In this document: positions 1 through 10,640 of the stretch, one piece after another
How positions within the stretch are numbered: the first letter of the stretch is position 1
Layout: each line of letters starts with the position of its first letter
Assembly: GCA_037783545.1 (NCBI GenBank)
Contig: JBBELK010000364.1
Span: 372,001 to 436,000, forward strand
Length of the DNA: 64,000 nt
Direction: 5' to 3'
Origin: Henricia sp. BOLD:AAB3569
Taxonomy: Eukaryota > Echinodermata > Asteroidea > Spinulosida > Echinasteridae
The notes under the pieces: generated by a model
What the model saw: only the letters and a program-made list of their open reading frames with translations
Databases searched by the model: none
What the model was told of the DNA's origin: nothing
Position numbers and translations under genes: made by a program

Positions 1-770
1 GAACATACAATTTTTACTCAGAGTCCGAGTATTACATAGTAGCGTGTTTCACAGTGGACGCTGTACGGGCAAACTCGTGACAATATTAAGCCCCGTGGCA
101 GTACACACATGCGATCGGTACGGTCCGCGGTGAGTGCCGCGCGTGGTTCGCAGGTTCGTATACCGTGCAGCTAGCGTTGATGCATTGTGAAATGGGCAGG
201 GGGCCAGACCACCGGGGGTGTTTCGTCATTATGTGTTTTAGTCTGTACACCTACTCTTAGCGCCACGCGGAACTCGGTCACAACAGCCGGTTGCTCCAGT
301 TGTACGTTCGTGAAGAAAAACCATAAATGTCAGCTCCTCCAAAGAAAACAGAAAAACCTATTGGGTGGTATCATGGTCCGGTCTGTCCAATGAAATCAGA
401 AGAAGAAAATGAGATATATCCAATGCAAAAGCTGCCAAGAGAAGAGCGAATCGTTTGCGACAAAGTCGCCGCAAGGCTCGCGCGATAGTGAATTAACGGC
501 TGGTAAAGCGTATAACCCGACTATTGACCACTCTCACAGACGCCATCTTCGTAGGAAAAATGCTACTGGATATTAAACGCCATCAAGTACGCGCACGCCA
601 CGCCCTGAACAAATGTTCCAAACACGCGCGCGTGTTGCTCGAAATTTGTTCAAAATACGGCGCAACCGATGCGCGTCACACAAAAATTACGCTCAAAATC
701 CTGATGCACGTGACAATTTGTAGGAAGTGGCGTCATTTGAACGTGATCAATTGACCGTTTTTGTTAATTT
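1..770. other. Intergenic DNA, CpG-containing, no recognised gene apart from the small ORF at 327-488
   Basis: The left edge holds moderately CpG-rich sequence around 110-180 and short open frames without recognisable domains. Only the short ATG-initiated frame at 327-488 has a protein-like composition. Confidence 0.5.
327..488 (+). CDS. Small ORF of 53 residues, unknown, possibly coding
   Basis: An ATG at 327 in fair context (ataaATGT) opens a 53-codon frame ending in TAG at 486-488. The product is hydrophilic: it starts MSAPPKKTEKPIGWYHG and ends with an acidic stretch followed by a basic tail (REER...KVAARLAR). It has no membrane segment or signal peptide. The Lys/Glu/Pro-rich composition looks more like real protein than the surrounding random frames, and a CpG-rich stretch lies about 150-200 bases upstream. 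I do not recognise the family. It could be a small host protein, a first coding exon read past its donor, or a retrocopy fragment. Coding status is inferred from composition alone. Confidence 0.3.
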   Translation: MSAPPKKTEKPIGWYHGPVCPMKSEEENEIYPMQKLPREERIVCDKVAARLAR

Positions 771-908
771 TAAAGGCAAGGCTCGTCAGCAATGCGCGCG
801 CGCCAAATTCGTGCCACATATTTTGCAGCTCCATTGCAAAGGCATGGAGCTGCGTATTTCGTGGCACGAATTTGGCGCGCGCGCATTGCTGACAAGCCTG
901 TGCCTTTA
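771..908. mobile_element. Palindromic TTAA-flanked MITE, copy 1
   Basis: Near-perfect hairpin of about 138 bp. The arms read AGGCAAGGCTCGTCAGC... and its complement, with a GCGCGCGCGCCAAATTCG core in each arm and a short loop. TTAA lies at both ends, as for piggyBac-type target duplications. Three further copies are at 5906, 20831 and 33989. The superfamily is inferred from TTAA only. Confidence 0.8.
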
Positions 909-1221
909 AGCTTTTTCAGTTAATTACAAGATATTTTCATGATATTTATTTTTACAAGGACCACCAACAGATTATTGTCAAGGACGCTGTATCACTAAAT
1001 TATGTAAACGGTTAGCCAGTGTGTTCCTTTAGGAAATGAACAATAAGTCCGCAGGTATAAAGTAAAAACAGAATAAGTCGCGTCGCGGACATAGGCCTAC
1101 GTTATACATTGTAAATTAGATCAAATCAAACATTTGCATTGATGGCAAAATAGACAAACACGCGGACCCCAATTTTTTTTTCACGAGTTGGCAAGATAAA
1201 CCTTACTAAAATTGTTAATAA

Positions 1222-1499
1222 CAATGGTACCAAACACCACATGATTTTATTTCAGTCCAAAACGATATAATTTGTGAAAAAAAAAACTGAAGGTGGTTTT
1301 CTGAAAAAGTCTTTTGCAAAAGACTTTTTTACCATTCTCAACACAAAAACCGTGCATGGATTTTCAAGTTTTTAGAATTATTATACTGCACCTATGTGGC
1401 TGAAATTTCTACAGGGCAGTTTTGTCAACATGGGCTTCTAATTACGAGTGGAAATAACGTCCCCTTTAATATGCAATTTACCAATCATGTGTTCTACCT
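1222..1499 (+). repeat. Interspersed repeat ending at TTAA, family copy 1
   Basis: Shares blocks such as ATGGATTTTCAAGTTTT, TGTGGCTGAAATTTCTAC and a terminal CCAATCATGTG...CCTTTAA with 56334-56533 and 61100-61314. The right end abuts TTAA; the left boundary is approximate. No coding capacity. Confidence 0.55.
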
Positions 1500-1757
1500 T
1501 TAAACGGCATATATACCAAATATATACGACCGCATACAGGTTTTACCATTTCAGCATGAACGGAATAATGCATCATTAATGTACAATTAACAACACTACT
1601 TGTTCGACAACTCTGCTTGCCTAAAATGTTGTATATATCACTAATCAATCCGACTGGTCAAGATGCTTATGCGGTATACTCGTGAAGTCACAAAGGCCCA
1701 TTGCGTTGCCACCAATGTATTCGTAATTAGTTAGATAACGTGTGGGATACAGGAAAG

Positions 1758-2181
1758 TACGAAGACCCAGAGGGGACATTTAAGTATTGTGATAATAATA
1801 CGTACGTACGTGATAATACTACGTACGTACGTGATAATAGTACGTTTGTTCGTGATAATTTAATACGTACGTACGTGATAATTTATCACGTACGTACGTG
1901 ATAATTTAATACGTACGTACGTGATAATATTAAGTAGTACGTAGTATTATCACGTACGTACGTGATAATAGTACGTACGTACGTATTATCATCACGTACG
2001 TACGTAGTATTATCACGTACGTACGTAATAAATTATCACGTACGTACGTAGTATTATCACGTACGTACGTATTGTTATCACGTACGTACGTGATAATAAT
2101 ACGTACGTACTTATTATTATCACGTACGTACGTATTAAAAAAAAAAACATAATACTTAAATGTCCCCTCTGGGTCTTCGTA
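1758..2181. mobile_element. TIR element filled with ACGTACGTACGT palindromes
   Basis: Terminal inverted repeats of about 28 bp (starting TACGAAGACCCAGAGG) enclose about 330 bp with some 15 copies of the self-complementary 12-mer ACGTACGTACGT. They are separated by 5-10 bp of ATTATCA/TGATAAT, in both orientations. GGAAAG occurs directly outside each end (1752-1757 and 2182-2187), consistent with a 6-bp target duplication. Non-coding; the superfamily is unknown. Confidence 0.75.
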
Positions 2182-2473
2182 GGAAAGCTACCGTTACCAT
2201 ATGAAACAATACGTTCTACGAGATTAAAACCAAATTTCTTTAAATCTTCAGAATACTACTAATATTAAAATACTGTCTGTTTATGACACGCATGAAGCTG
2301 GAACAACCTGGTAAACTAACGCATAAGATAATGTATAACAATATTATATTTTGAGCATGTGAAATTACCAAATGCTAAAAGGAATAAAATGCTGAAAATT
2401 AGTAAAATCTGCAACTGCATTACAATTGTTTCATTGTAAATGACTTACTACTGATTTCTTTACATAGTCCATC

Positions 2474-2745
2474 AGTGGCGGATCCAGCCTCATTAAAATA
2501 CAGGAATACAATGAATTTCGGGGGTCCGACCCCCTGAATAAGCCAGTTCGGAGTCTCGACTGCGCATGCGTCTCCCGACTTTGGTTTGAGATAAACAAAG
2601 CGGTATGCATTGTGTTTATCTCAAATGACCTGTGTTTATCTCAAATGACCTTGACACAATCCCATAGACGTTCATTGCGCGCGCGAGATTCCGAACTGGC
2701 TTATTCCATTGTATTCCTGTATTTTAATGAGGCTGGATCCGCCTC
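2474..2745. mobile_element. Nested inverted-repeat elements
   Basis: The outer arms (GGCGGATCCAGCCTCATT... at about 2476 and the complement ending near 2744) enclose a second inverted-repeat element at 2538-2704 with ends ATAAGCCAGTTCGGA / TCCGAACTGGCTTAT. The inner element recurs at 35606-35776. GAGATAAACAAAG and a tandem GTGTTTATCTCAAATGACCT are in its body. Confidence 0.65.
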
Positions 2746-2897
2746 TGTCTAAGGCCTCGCAGCTGGATGGGTGTGTATTACAGCCCCTGCTGCATTATTC
2801 ATCCCTGCGTTGTTGTGCTGCGAATGTATGTTTGTGTTGGTGCGCGCGCGCGTTGTATGTGAAGCGCGTGCTTACAAACTGGTGCCCGCGAACCTGA

Positions 2898-2925
2898 TTG
2901 TTGTTGTTGTTGTTGTTGTTGTATA
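2898..2925 (+). repeat. (GTT)n microsatellite
   Basis: About nine GTT/TTG units in a row. Confidence 0.9.
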
Positions 2926-2995
2926 TTTTATGGCATCTTCGGCAACTAAGGCCCTTTATGCCATCAACTATACGGTTTTAGCTTTAACTATACTA

Positions 2996-3195
2996 TATTA
3001 TCAACTTGAGATGACGAAGAAGGAGTTGCAGTTTTAGAAGTGGGAGGAAAACCCCCAGAGAAATGCCCCAGGGGAAAACCCACGCGGTCAAGTAGGGACT
3101 GCAAACCCAATCCACATAAACGCCCCGGATTCGAACCCGGGACCCCAGAGGTGAAAGGCGAGGAAAGAACCCGTACGCCAACCCGACCGCCCTGA
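2996..3195 (-). mobile_element. tRNA-derived SINE
   Basis: Read on the - strand, a B-box-like GGTTCGAATCC lies in a tRNA-like head. It is followed by a tail with GGGTTTTCCTCCCACTTC, a composition common in animal SINEs. There is no intact tRNA fold, so this is not a tRNA gene. Confidence 0.6.
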
Positions 3196-3240
3196 ACCTG
3201 ATTGGCTCGCATTGTTAGCTATTCAACGCAACAGGCACAC

Positions 3241-3396
3241 TGTGTCTAGTCTGGTACCCGGACCAATTTTTTTTTGACTAGACTGAATTTAAGGTCCGGC
3301 AGCCGCCAATTTCGCCATTTTGATACAGGAGGAATTCCTCCTTTTTCCGAAGGTTCCCGAAGTTACCCGAATGCACGTCCGGTCGTCCGGACGTTA
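3241..3396 (+). repeat. Left part of an interspersed repeat, copy 1 (interrupted)
   Basis: Starts TCTAGTCTGGTACCCGGACC and matches 13358-13510 closely. Copy 1 is split at 3397 by the Harbinger-like insert and resumes at 4609. Confidence 0.75.
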
Positions 3397-4608
3397 GGCC
3401 AATGAAATTAGATGACTAGTTTCTCGTCAGCGCCCGCATGTGATATTGACCCCGCACCAAAAAATTTCATTATTCCAAAAATTTCATTATTTTGCAAACA
3501 AATGGGCGAAATCCGACACAAACTACTCCCAAGCGAAGTTTCTGTTTCGGTTGCGCATTCAGTGTTGTGCAGCTACACGTAGCTTCGCAAAATATATCAC
3601 AGAATGCAGTATACCAACCGTACAGCATATCAGCGCTACCCCAGCACCCAGTATGGGCGGTGGGTACCGTTCGTTGCAGGTCGAGTTCGGGCGGTCTGTT
3701 CTTAACTCGTTCTCGACGGATACGTGGTGTGTGATCCTGTTCCTAGTGCAGTGTTTTCGGGTCGCGTTCGCGCCATGCGTGCCAAAAACAGACCGCCCGG
3801 CGAATTCGACATACGATAATTTGTGACCTCATTTCCAGATCGCGTTATATGCACGGCCTTTGTACACAGAACTCGGGTTGTATATTTTTGCCGTGGTCAC
3901 GAGGTTGGTAGATCGATTGTTTTCTGGCGCGCATTCACATGCATATTTATGTGTCTTTTGCAGTTTTGTGTGGATTTTTCCCGCTATGAATATGTTTTCC
4001 CTGGCGGTTTATCATGAAGACAGGTGTGTGGTTAAATGGAAGATTGTGGACATCGGGGATGTATGAGCGATATTCTTTTATTCAACTTTTCGACGAACTG
4101 AAGGCCGGTTTGGTCGATGGCATAGACGAAGCAACGGAGTGGTTTCGCACTCGGAACTGTGCATTGGTTGACACTATACAGGAACAGGGACAGCAGCGTC
4201 CACGGATTTTGGAACACGTGCATCTAGAGAAGGTTTTTGTGGGTAGGAACTGTACCGATCTTATATGGAATGCACACCCTCTTTGGGCCGGCCATGGGGG
4301 CCGTAAAGGCCTGCCAAATTAAATATATTGCTCTTACAAAACTCTTTTGACATTTTCCATGATTTTTGCCATCTCAAGTTCTTCCTTCAAACACAAGCTA
4401 CAGGTATAACTCCATGGAACTGATACCGGCACTAACTTTCTGGGCGACTTTTAGAGCCTAAATCGGTTTCAAAATAGCAGTTAGTGTATGTATAACGGGT
4501 TGCATTTTTCATTGATAAGAAATAATGAATAATGAATAATGAAAAAAAAACCCTCATCAAAAATTGAAAAGTGGTTGACGAGAAACTAGTAATCTAATTT
4601 CATTGGCC
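3397..4608. mobile_element. PIF/Harbinger-like non-autonomous transposon
   Basis: Terminal inverted repeats of about 30 bp begin GGCCAATGAAATTAGAT and end with the complement. TTA is duplicated at 3394-3396 and 4609-4611. The same host repeat at 13358-14075 carries the uninterrupted site (GGACGTTACCGTTAATC), which proves the insertion. GGCC ends with a 3-bp TTA duplication fit PIF/Harbinger. No DDE transposase or Myb-like ORF was seen. Confidence 0.8.
4014..4322 (+). CDS. ORF of 102 residues inside the Harbinger-like element, unknown
   Basis: ATG-initiated frame ending in TAA. The product has a mixed charged composition (ELKAGLVDGIDEATEWF is the most protein-like part), with no membrane segment, signal peptide or motif I recognise. 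It is not like a Harbinger transposase or its Myb-like partner. It may be captured host sequence, an exon fragment or chance. There is no second copy in the window to test conservation. Confidence 0.2.
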   Translation: MKTGVWLNGRLWTSGMYERYSFIQLFDELKAGLVDGIDEATEWFRTRNCALVDTIQEQGQQRPRILEHVHLEKVFVGRNCTDLIWNAHPLWAGHGGRKGLPN

Positions 4609-5095
4609 TTACCGTTAATCGTCGGGTACACTTCGTCATTGTTTCGAGAATTTGAATTGACGTCGCGTGCACGTACGTGCGTGCCGCTGCGTGTGTATTT
4701 ATGGTGATGCCACGGATTTAAAACTACGCAGTGGCTGTCAGTCGCTAAAGTTACGGGATTGCAACAGCATAGTACATTATGGAGCTCGATCACTGGGTGA
4801 TGCAGACAAGGTTTGAATTTTCGTTTTGATGCTAGCTTACATGTATATTAAAATGGGCATATTTAATATTTTAAGGTTAATATATTACATTTGTATTGGT
4901 CAAATATGTAATAACACCTTTTAAATTGTTGTACACTCATGCCATATAGCGCGCAGCGCGCTTTGAAAATTAACGGTTATGTGCTTCTAAAAATAAATGC
5001 ATGACGTAATGCTTAAAGTGCTATTTTAAACACCACAGTAGCCGGTCCTCATATTCAGTTGTTGTATGTGGAATATGTGGAGCGGGAACCAGTCT
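4609..5095 (+). repeat. Right part of the interspersed repeat, copy 1
   Basis: Matches 13509-14075 (starting ACCGTTAATCGTCGGGTAC), with small indels and one extra 20-30 bp segment in the other copy. It ends in TATGTGGAATATGTGGAGCG, which is also used in the hairpin at 13994. Confidence 0.75.
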
Positions 5096-5149
5096 ACACT
5101 GTGTCATACGATCATTAGCATTTTGCTACCTGAGAGGTAGATTGGTTCC

Positions 5150-5350
5150 CGATTCCTATAGATTGGTTCGCTTATTGCGAAAATATAGGGATCGGTAAAG
5201 GGCAGTCATGACGGGCAGAATTCTGCCCGTCACGTGGTTATTATTATTTTTATTTTTTTAGTAAGTGCGCAGATTTTGCATTGACATTTGTAACTTGGCC
5301 GTGCGTGTCGAACATATCCAATTATGTAAATAAAGTACATTGCCTAAAGC
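5150..5350 (+). repeat. Inverted copy of 14290-14480
   Basis: Blocks such as CGAAAATATAGGGATCGGTAAA, CACGTGGTTATTATT and TTTGCATTGACATTTGTAAC occur here and as their complement at 14290-14480. The two 3-5 kb and 13-14.5 kb zones are therefore relatives with a local inversion. A small GGGCAGAATTCTGCCC palindrome lies at about 5214-5229. Confidence 0.6.
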
Positions 5351-5714
5351 AAAGGGCTTGGCCAATTTTTAAATATAAAAAAACACAATGCGCACGCGCA
5401 AAGACGACCAATTACAGATCAAGATGAAGCGCCCTTTACCTGTCCTTATATTCTCCTGTGTGGAATATGTGGACGGGAACCAGTCTACCTGAGAGGTAGC
5501 AAAATTCCGGGACGGCAGAGGCCGAGCAGCTTGCGCTGCTCGTCCAGTCCTCGTCGCATGGTGGCGCTCTCGTTCTGGCGCGCGACACCACCAGCTGCGA
5601 GGCCTTGAACAAAGGCTACCTCTGTCCATACTTCTTTTATTTGTATCTCCGTAACTCTTTGGGAAACGAAGGTTAGGCCTACGTATTCCAAACGTTTTGA
5701 ATTCTCACTCAGAC

Positions 5715-5880
5715 TGCAGCCGATTTCACGAAACTTACGCAGTTGCGTAAGCCCACTTGCGCAACATTTTATTGCGTAAGTTGCGCAACATTGTTCCGAA
5801 GATAACACGCAAGCTATGGGGTTTGCGCCATTTGTCAAAAGTTGCGCAAGCTGTGCAATGTTTCGTGAAATCGACTGCAG
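5715..5880. repeat. Hairpin repeat with GATTTCACGAAAC ends
   Basis: Ends GCCGATTTCACGAAAC and GTTTCGTGAAATCGACTGC are complementary. The body is rich in TTGCGCAA/TTGCGTAA half-sites. About 166 bp, non-coding; probably a MITE. Confidence 0.6.
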
Positions 5881-5905
5881 AGGATATGCCATCCAATGTC
5901 AACCT

Positions 5906-6049
5906 TACAGGCACATGTCAGGCTCGTCAGCAATGCGCGCGCGCCAAATTCGTGCCACGAAATACGCAGCTCCATAGCAAAGACATGGAGCTGCGTATTT
6001 CGTGGCACGAATTTGGCGCGCGCGCATTGCTGACGAGCCTGTGTCTTTA
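5906..6049. mobile_element. Palindromic TTAA-flanked MITE, copy 2
   Basis: Same hairpin as 771-908. The left flank is TTAC, a mutated TTAA; the right flank is TTAA. It lies directly beside the hairpin at 5715-5880. Confidence 0.8.
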
Positions 6050-7092
6050 ATATAATAGGTCGTAGACACATACATAACCACAAAAGAAACGTCGCTTTTT
6101 CAAATGTTGATAAATCCTCAAAAGATTATGTTCTTTTTTTGTCATAACTGGCGTCTGACGCTGAAGATCCGCTGTTACCTGGCGATGTTACCTGTGAGAC
6201 ACTGTGAGGCTCTTGGTTTCTTTATATCACTCCTTAGCATGGTCGACGCTGGTGCCAAATACTGTTCATTTGTCCAAAGGTTACACTAGCAAGACCAACG
6301 CGCCTTCTGACGTCAAAAGTGCATGATATGCCATGATGTTTCCTAACTATGCGAAACTCAATCTCCACAACCTCTACTTCCTCGGCACCGATAGGCACGA
6401 TAGACGTTGGGTTATCAACGGACCTTGGTCTTGCTCAGGATAGTGTAACGATTGTGCCAATCGGCCGGCAGAGGGCGCCAGCACGACTCTACGGTGTGGC
6501 TGCCTTCTGCCGGGAAACGCATAGTCTACGTTCTGGTATGGTGTTGTAAGCACGAAGAGGTGATGAATAAAGGCTCGTCAAAAGTCAAGTCAGAAAGCGA
6601 GTTTGAGTATTGTGTTCGAGACTCGCGCACGGCTAGAACGCTACAATAGCATCGGGCCGATCACAGCAGCCTCTTCGAAACTGGACAAAGCAACTGCAAG
6701 GTCATCGTCATTCGCTGCACTCGCCAATGCATGGTTATGCCTATCTGCCGGCAAGCCCGGTCTATCGTCCAGTCAGTAGGACTAGCAAACAGCCATGGTG
6801 CAATGACACAACCCTTTCTAACGTCGGAAATGGTTTGGAGAGGGCGTATACCGTACCGGTGAAGAGATCGCCGCCCTCCTCATACAAGTACATCTGCCAA
6901 ACCAGATGACGCAGCCTCTTTTGGAAGTACAGAAACTTGCTTAGCACGGAATGTATTTGCTTTATTTTGCAAAAATGAGTTGCCAGCTAAAATCGTACAC
7001 GTGATTTTTGTACTGATATTTTTGCCAAATAACTGTTTCTGAGAACTGATAACCCAATTTACAAAGCAAGTGAAAAGGACCCCAGGTATATA
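6050..7092. other. No gene seen
   Basis: Short random frames only. 6930-7010 holds a degenerate TTGCTTAGCA...CAGCTAAAATCG segment related to hairpins at 25941, 27594 and 42230. Confidence 0.5.
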
Positions 7093-8717
7093 CAGTTGTG
7101 CTCAAAATTACTCATACCTTTTGAAAAATGTAACATTTTTCAAATTTCCTCACCCCCAAAAACTATTGTGAAGGAACTTTCACTGTATCCTAGGACAGTT
7201 AGTTGCCTTGCACAAGACCGTGACGTGTTTTTGGCTCAGACATTATTTGCATAACAATAGTAATGTCCAGATTTGCATTTTTGTGCCAGTTCAAAATTAT
7301 TCAAACCCCTTTCGAAATATCAGCATTTAGGCAATTTTTTTGTGATAATGCACCTGCTTTCAACATTCCAGTGATTTATTTTCGTTCTCCTAACATGTTT
7401 GCATAAGATTTGAATCATTAATATATCAATTAAATTTAAATCAAAGAATGTCATAGAATAGCACTCTGCTTGTAGGCTATAAAGTGATTGGAGTTGATGC
7501 CTTCATTCTCAGTTTCTGGACACAAAGAAGCGAAAGGCTGCAACGGTCCCTTTTAAAGCAGTTTAGAGTGCCAGTTTCCACCGTTCAAAGAATAATTAGG
7601 AAGTACAAGGAGTTCCACACAGTAAGAAACCTTAAAGAGCATGGTCGTAAGTCGAAGGGTGTCGTACCTCGTCTGCAAGAAAAGTGTGCCGAGAAGCCAG
7701 CAACAATCCCCGCATTACCATGAAGGGTCTCTCGAACAGCCTTGGCGACTCTGGGACCAAGATATCCAGGCAGACACTTCAGCGCACATTGCATCGGGGA
7801 GGTCTCCATGGCCGCCGACCTAGAAAGACGCCACTCCTGAGGCAGAGACATCGGAAAGCTCGTCTGGCCTTTGCTAAAGCACACCTGGACAAGGATCCAA
7901 GCTTCTGGTCATCGATTATGTGGTCAGACGAGACAAAAATGGAGCTTTTTGGGCACATGGATGTTGCTTATGTCTGGCGAAAGAAAGGGGAAGCGTACAA
8001 TTCAAAGAACTGTACCGTCAAGCATGGAGGTGGTAGCATCATGCTGTGGGGATGCTTCTCGGCAAATGGGACTTGGAATCTCGTCAAAGTGGTTGGAATC
8101 ATGAAAAAGGAGCAGTACATTAAGATCATCGATGAAAACACCAAGCAGTCCGCTGAGAAACTCTAGCTTGGTCAAAATTGTTATGGACCTACCAGCAGGA
8201 CAACGATCCCAAACATACTGACAAGGCAGTCACGAAATGGTTCGAGGACAACCATGTGGACGTTCTGGAGTGGCCGAGCCAAAGCCCGGATCTCAACCCG
8301 ATCGAGAATCTATGGACGGAACTCAAGACTCGGGTGATGGCAAGGAAGCCTTCCAACCTCAACGACCTTGAGTCTTTTGCGAAGGAGAAGTGGGCGAAAA
8401 TCCAGGTGGAAACATGCTTTGGCCTTGTAAGTCGATACAGGAACCGTTTGTAAGCTGTGATTAAAAAACAAAGGATTTTCTATTGATTATTAAGAGTGAC
8501 TTTATTTAGGGTATGAATAATTATGGACATGACCTTTTTGGAAATATGTCAATAAAATAACCCCAAAATAATATATTACAGAAAACGTCACTTGTTATTC
8601 TTTCAGTTGTTTGTCAAAAACTTATCATAAGTAAGACAGACAAAACTCACTCATTTATTAACATGATTCAAAATACTCTGAAAATTACAAGGGTATGAAT
8701 AATTTTGAGCACAACTG
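7093..8717 (+). mobile_element. Tc1-type transposon, full length but decayed
   Basis: Terminal inverted repeats begin CAGTTGTGCTCAAAATTAC and end with the complement, flanked by TA on both sides (7091-7092 and 8718-8719). The 1625-bp length and the D34E transposase inside fit Tc1. Subterminal GGTATGAATAATT motifs recur near both ends. Confidence 0.9.
7484..8453 (+). pseudogene. Tc1 transposase, frameshifted
   Basis: Cut-and-paste DDE transposase in three successive frames. The first (about 7484-7700) holds a helix-turn-helix region (VPVSTVQRIIRKYKEF). The second (about 7700-8166) holds the paired-like end with GLHGRRPRKTPLL and the first catalytic Asp in WSDETK (codon 7927-7929). The third (8178-8453) holds the second Asp in QQDNDPKHT (8199-8201) and the Glu in PIENLW (8304-8306), separated by 34 residues. 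The frame breaks lie near 7690-7710 and 8165-8180. The three catalytic residues survive but no single frame links them, so the copy should be inactive. It is coded in the orientation of the element; the start codon is unclear. Confidence 0.9.
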
Positions 8718-8719
8718 TA

Positions 8720-9711
8720 CATGGTACGGTGCCAGATTGAATGTTGGTATGAACTGCTCCCACCCAGAGCTCCAGCCTTCCTGCCTACAAAGTGCAGGGG
8801 TTCATACTTTCAGCCATAACTAGGCCCCCGCAGTTTGTGCACTATCTCGATCTCGTACTCGAGGTGATAATGATCACTCTGCCGGCACCCTATCAGTATC
8901 AGCCCTTTTTTGCCAAATCACCGTGCCAAGGTTCCAGATCTCGCTCTGGCCTTGAAGCCCAGATCCACACAGGCCCAGTCCTGCTATTTTCAACGAGCCT
9001 ATAGGCTCGATGTATAGCTCGTTGCTCCACAACCAAAGTGCCATTCCCAGTATGCTACAGAAGTAAAGTCGCCTTTTACCCCCTCTTCTGCATCCTCTGT
9101 TGGGGTGTAAACCACAACAACTATCAAATCTGTGTCTGAGTTGGAAACTATAGCATATTGTAAGCGAAACCGGTTCACACCACTGTGCATCTGCCCAGAC
9201 CAATTGTATCGTTTCTCTCCAGCCAGTGCAATACACAGCCTTTAAAAGTGTGACGTGTTGCCATTGTAATGCATAGTTCCGACCTGTCAATCAACCGAAC
9301 CCGCCGACCAATCACAACAGAGCTAGCAGAGATCACCCACATAGGTCAAAGTGCAATGTTTGCAACAACATATCACGCGTTGTTCTGCCCATACAATTTG
9401 TACACAGTCAGTCCGCAGCGCCCCCGATAATGAGGTCAAATGCCCAATTTTATCTGCACAGCTCATCGGCGTGAACGCACCGCGAGAAAGTCCGGGATGT
9501 TCGCGAGATTTCGTTGGCCTTATTTTGTTGCTCGCAAGCGTTTTAAACGAGTAGTTGGTGGCCAAGATGGCTGGGTAAGTTTGGAAAACAATTCTTTCTG
9601 TTTCGATTGATGTATATTTTGTCACAATTTGGGTAATTTTTTAGTTGGTAATTGTGTAAATCTGAAGTGATGGGTCGTATCGTGGATTTTGAGGGGGTCA
9701 ATTGGTTTGTG
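8720..9711. other. No gene recognised
   Basis: Short frames on both strands without domains. At 9567 an AAGATGGCTGG followed by GTAAGT, downstream of CpG-containing sequence, resembles a start/first-exon junction, but no partner exon was found. Confidence 0.4.
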
Positions 9712-9719
9712 CATCCTGA

Positions 9720-10640
9720 CTGGACTAGACAGAATGATTCTGTCCCTACGGGTTCCCGTAGGGACAGAAGGTACCCCTTTCATACAGTGGATTGTTGTCA
9801 TTTTGCCTCGAAATTAGAATCACACCCAACTATTTCCAGCTAGTTGTTTCCTGTAGTGGTTTCCTGTAGTGGTTTTATATATTCTTGATTAGAAGACAAA
9901 TAAAAAGCACTACTTACATTGCCGTTATTGAATCAAAAACGTCTATTTCCGACAATCTTCGACGAAGAAATCTGTTGTCAACTCCTTATCAAGATATCAT
10001 TTTTACTAACGTGTAGTTGTGCATTGACGGACGCCCAAAGAGAACGTCTAACGAAACTAAACGGTTACGTGCCGCGCTGTATAAATGCGCGTGACATGAG
10101 AGCGCCACCATGGGCCTCCCGGACGTTCTCCTTGGGCCTCCGTAGAGTCACACCAACTGTACGTTCAAAAGAAAAACCACGTTGAGCTTTGGGCTCCATT
10201 CTACGCTAGCTTGGGCGACTCCACACTGGAATCGATTAGAATGGGTTGTCCTTGACACAATAAGAAATCGCAATGTACACGTATGTTTTCATACGAAAAA
10301 TTGAATCGATTTCGAATGGAATTGGGATTCTTTTTTGGAATCGGATACGCGGAGTCGACTCCGAAAATGCTGGAGCGCGCCCAAGCCAACCTCATAGCAG
10401 CATGGCAACATCGTAAGGAGATATTTATTCGTGAAAGAGTGTCGGAAATATACGTTTTTGATTGAAAAACGGCAATGTAAGTTGTGCTTTTTATTTGTTT
10501 TCTAATCGAGAATATCTAAAACCACTACAGGACACAACCAGCTTGAAATTTGTGGGTGTGATTCTAATTTGGAGGCAAAATTACAACAATCCACTGTATG
10601 AAAGGAAAGCTGACTGACTAGACTGGACTAGACAAAACTT
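9720..10640. mobile_element. Long foldback element, copy 1
   Basis: Arms of about 200 bp or more (TTTCATACAGTGGATTGTTG at 9778; the complement ends at about 10604) flank a loop with a further inner inverted repeat. A perfect hairpin CTGTCCCTACGGG...CCCGTAGGGACAG lies at 9740-9768. A related, shorter element is at 63020-63600. The outer GACTGGACTAGACA string also occurs at 12669, near no second arm. Confidence 0.65.

Noticed and set aside
1801..2140. CRISPR-like array of regularly spaced repeats
   Set aside because: Repeats are self-complementary 12-mers, spacers are near-identical AT-rich strings, and the genome is eukaryotic; it is the body of a TIR element.
5369..5892. Overlapping - strand ORFs of 86 and 135 codons
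   Set aside because: They run through the hairpin repeat at 5715-5880 and have no domains; the frames look fortuitous.
9480..9575. First exon of an unknown gene (AAGATGGCTGG followed by GTAAGT)
   Set aside because: Only three codons, and AAGATGGC is also a common YY1-type site; no downstream exon could be linked.
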